Part shown: positions 63,414 through 64,000 of the stretch, piece after piece
Layout: the number at the start of each line of letters is the position of its first letter
Numbering within the stretch: position 1 is the first letter of the stretch
Source of the DNA: Trueperella bernardiae
GTDB taxonomy: Bacteria > Actinomycetota > Actinomycetes > Actinomycetales > Actinomycetaceae
Length of the DNA: 64,000 nucleotides
Assembly: GCF_001469025.1 (NCBI RefSeq)
Contig: NZ_LNIZ01000009.1
Span: 1 to 64,000 of the forward strand
Reading direction: 5' to 3'
Made by a program: the position numbers and the translations under genes
Notes under the pieces: model-generated
The model's database searches: none
What the model was told of the DNA's origin: nothing
What the model saw: only the letters and a program-made list of their open reading frames with translations

Positions 63414-64000
63414 GGCGTGGGCACCGTCTCAAACACCGCGTCGATCAACGACTCCGGGCTCACCCCGCCCGCCAACGCGTCATACGTGCGCACAAGCCGG
63501 TGGCGCAGCACCTGGTAGCGCATCGCCGTGATGTCCTCCGGCGTCACGTAGTTGCGCCCCCCCCTGCAACGCCAGCGCCTGCCCCACCTGCATGAGCGCC
63601 AACCCACCGCGCGGCGACGAGCCCACCCGCAAGTGCCGCTCCAACTCCGGCAACGGCCGCGGCCCCCGCCCGCGCGTGGTATTAATGAGCGCCACGATAT
63701 AACGCTTGATCGATTCATCCACGTACACTTGCCGAGCCGTGGCCTGCAAAAACAGCACGTCGTCAGCAGTAATCGGCTCCACGTCACCACGCCCGAAGCT
63801 GCCCTCCGCCGACTTCGTGAGGATCTCCACCTCCTCCTCCGGCTCCGGGTACGTGAGCACCTCCTTGAGCAGGAAGCGGTCCATCTGCGCCTCCGGCAAC
63901 ACGTACGTGCCTTCCTCTTCGATCGGATTCTGGGTGGCCATCACCAGGAACGGATCGGGCAGCTTGTAGATCGTGCCCCCGATCGACGTCTGGCGCTCCT
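63410..64000 (-). CDS. MoxR-family AAA+ ATPase, partial and apparently frameshifted
   Basis: The 3' part of the gene runs off the window at 64000. The first readable part has sensor 1 MATQNPIEEEGTYVLPEA and DRFLLKEVLTYPEP, typical of MoxR. After SSPRGGLALMQVGQALAL the frame breaks in a run of eight C (63557-63564, G on the coding strand). The continuation RNYVTPEDITAMRYQVLRHR lies in another frame and ends at 63410. Removing one base rejoins the protein. The disruption may be a sequencing error or a true frameshift. The Walker motifs lie outside the window. Confidence 0.85.

Overview
This window is a chromosomal segment of a high-G+C Gram-positive bacterium, most likely an actinobacterium of the Actinomycetaceae type (Trueperella, Arcanobacterium or Actinotignum relatives). 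The evidence is the strong G/C third-position bias, the DUF3027, DUF3263, DUF4032, LytR_C and GlpR families, a cold-shock protein with an actinobacterial-type C-terminal extension, CIRCE-controlled groEL, and many starts that look leaderless. The genus is inference only. No rRNA, CRISPR array, prophage, integrase or insertion sequence was found. Four tRNA genes (Ala-CGC, Arg-CCU, Thr-UGU, Ser-GGA, none with an encoded CCA) and the SRP RNA are present.

Layout. 0.4-5.2 kb: tRNA-Ala, an alpha/beta-hydrolase-like protein without its nucleophile, the GlpR/Glp (MoeA-like) pair known from corynebacterial cell division, 5-formyl-THF cyclo-ligase and a SAF-domain protein. 5.2-10.6 kb: a small protein and a 1,606-residue relative of the DUF4011 helicase/Vsr-nuclease fusions whose catalytic motifs all appear degraded, then tRNA-Arg. 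10.6-18.8 kb: a universal stress protein, a secreted NlpC/P60 protein, a DtxR/IdeR regulator, SerC, a purine permease, ManA, a DUF3027 protein and a cold-shock-domain protein. 18.9-24.6 kb (plus strand): a TPM-domain coiled-coil protein, PspA, an NYN nuclease and an OmpR/HK two-component system. 24.7-31 kb: an acyltransferase with an SDR enzyme, a degenerate HD-domain protein, GroEL, a LytR_C protein and a DUF3263 protein. 31-34.1 kb: a MacB-like ABC operon with its own surface protein. 34.2-43.6 kb: Ung, tRNA-Thr, a DsbA-like protein, a Ser/Thr kinase, an MsmK-type ATPase, a DUF4032 kinase-like protein, a Gfo/Idh oxidoreductase and a DUF559 protein flanked by repeats. 43.8-51.8 kb: asd-lysC, recR-dnaX, tRNA-Ser, SRP RNA and PPK2. 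52-58.5 kb: a MATE transporter, an unknown membrane protein, phosphatidylcholine synthase, ferrochelatase, an aldo/keto reductase and a lipoprotein. 58.5-64 kb: aroD at the end of a MoxR-DUF58-VWA-VWA-TPR operon. The moxR gene has an apparent frameshift in a run of eight C and is cut by the window edge.

The least expected signal is a set of small intergenic palindromic elements: four 63-bp copies of one family, two 67-bp copies of a second, two 76-bp copies of a third flanking a ~1-kb cassette, plus a 68-bp singleton and a 52-bp perfect palindrome. None carries a coding sequence I can support, and no transposase or RAYT gene is visible here. A second recurrent signal is a TAnnnT-like hexamer exactly 6-7 nt before at least thirteen start codons, which points to leaderless transcription and fixes several starts.
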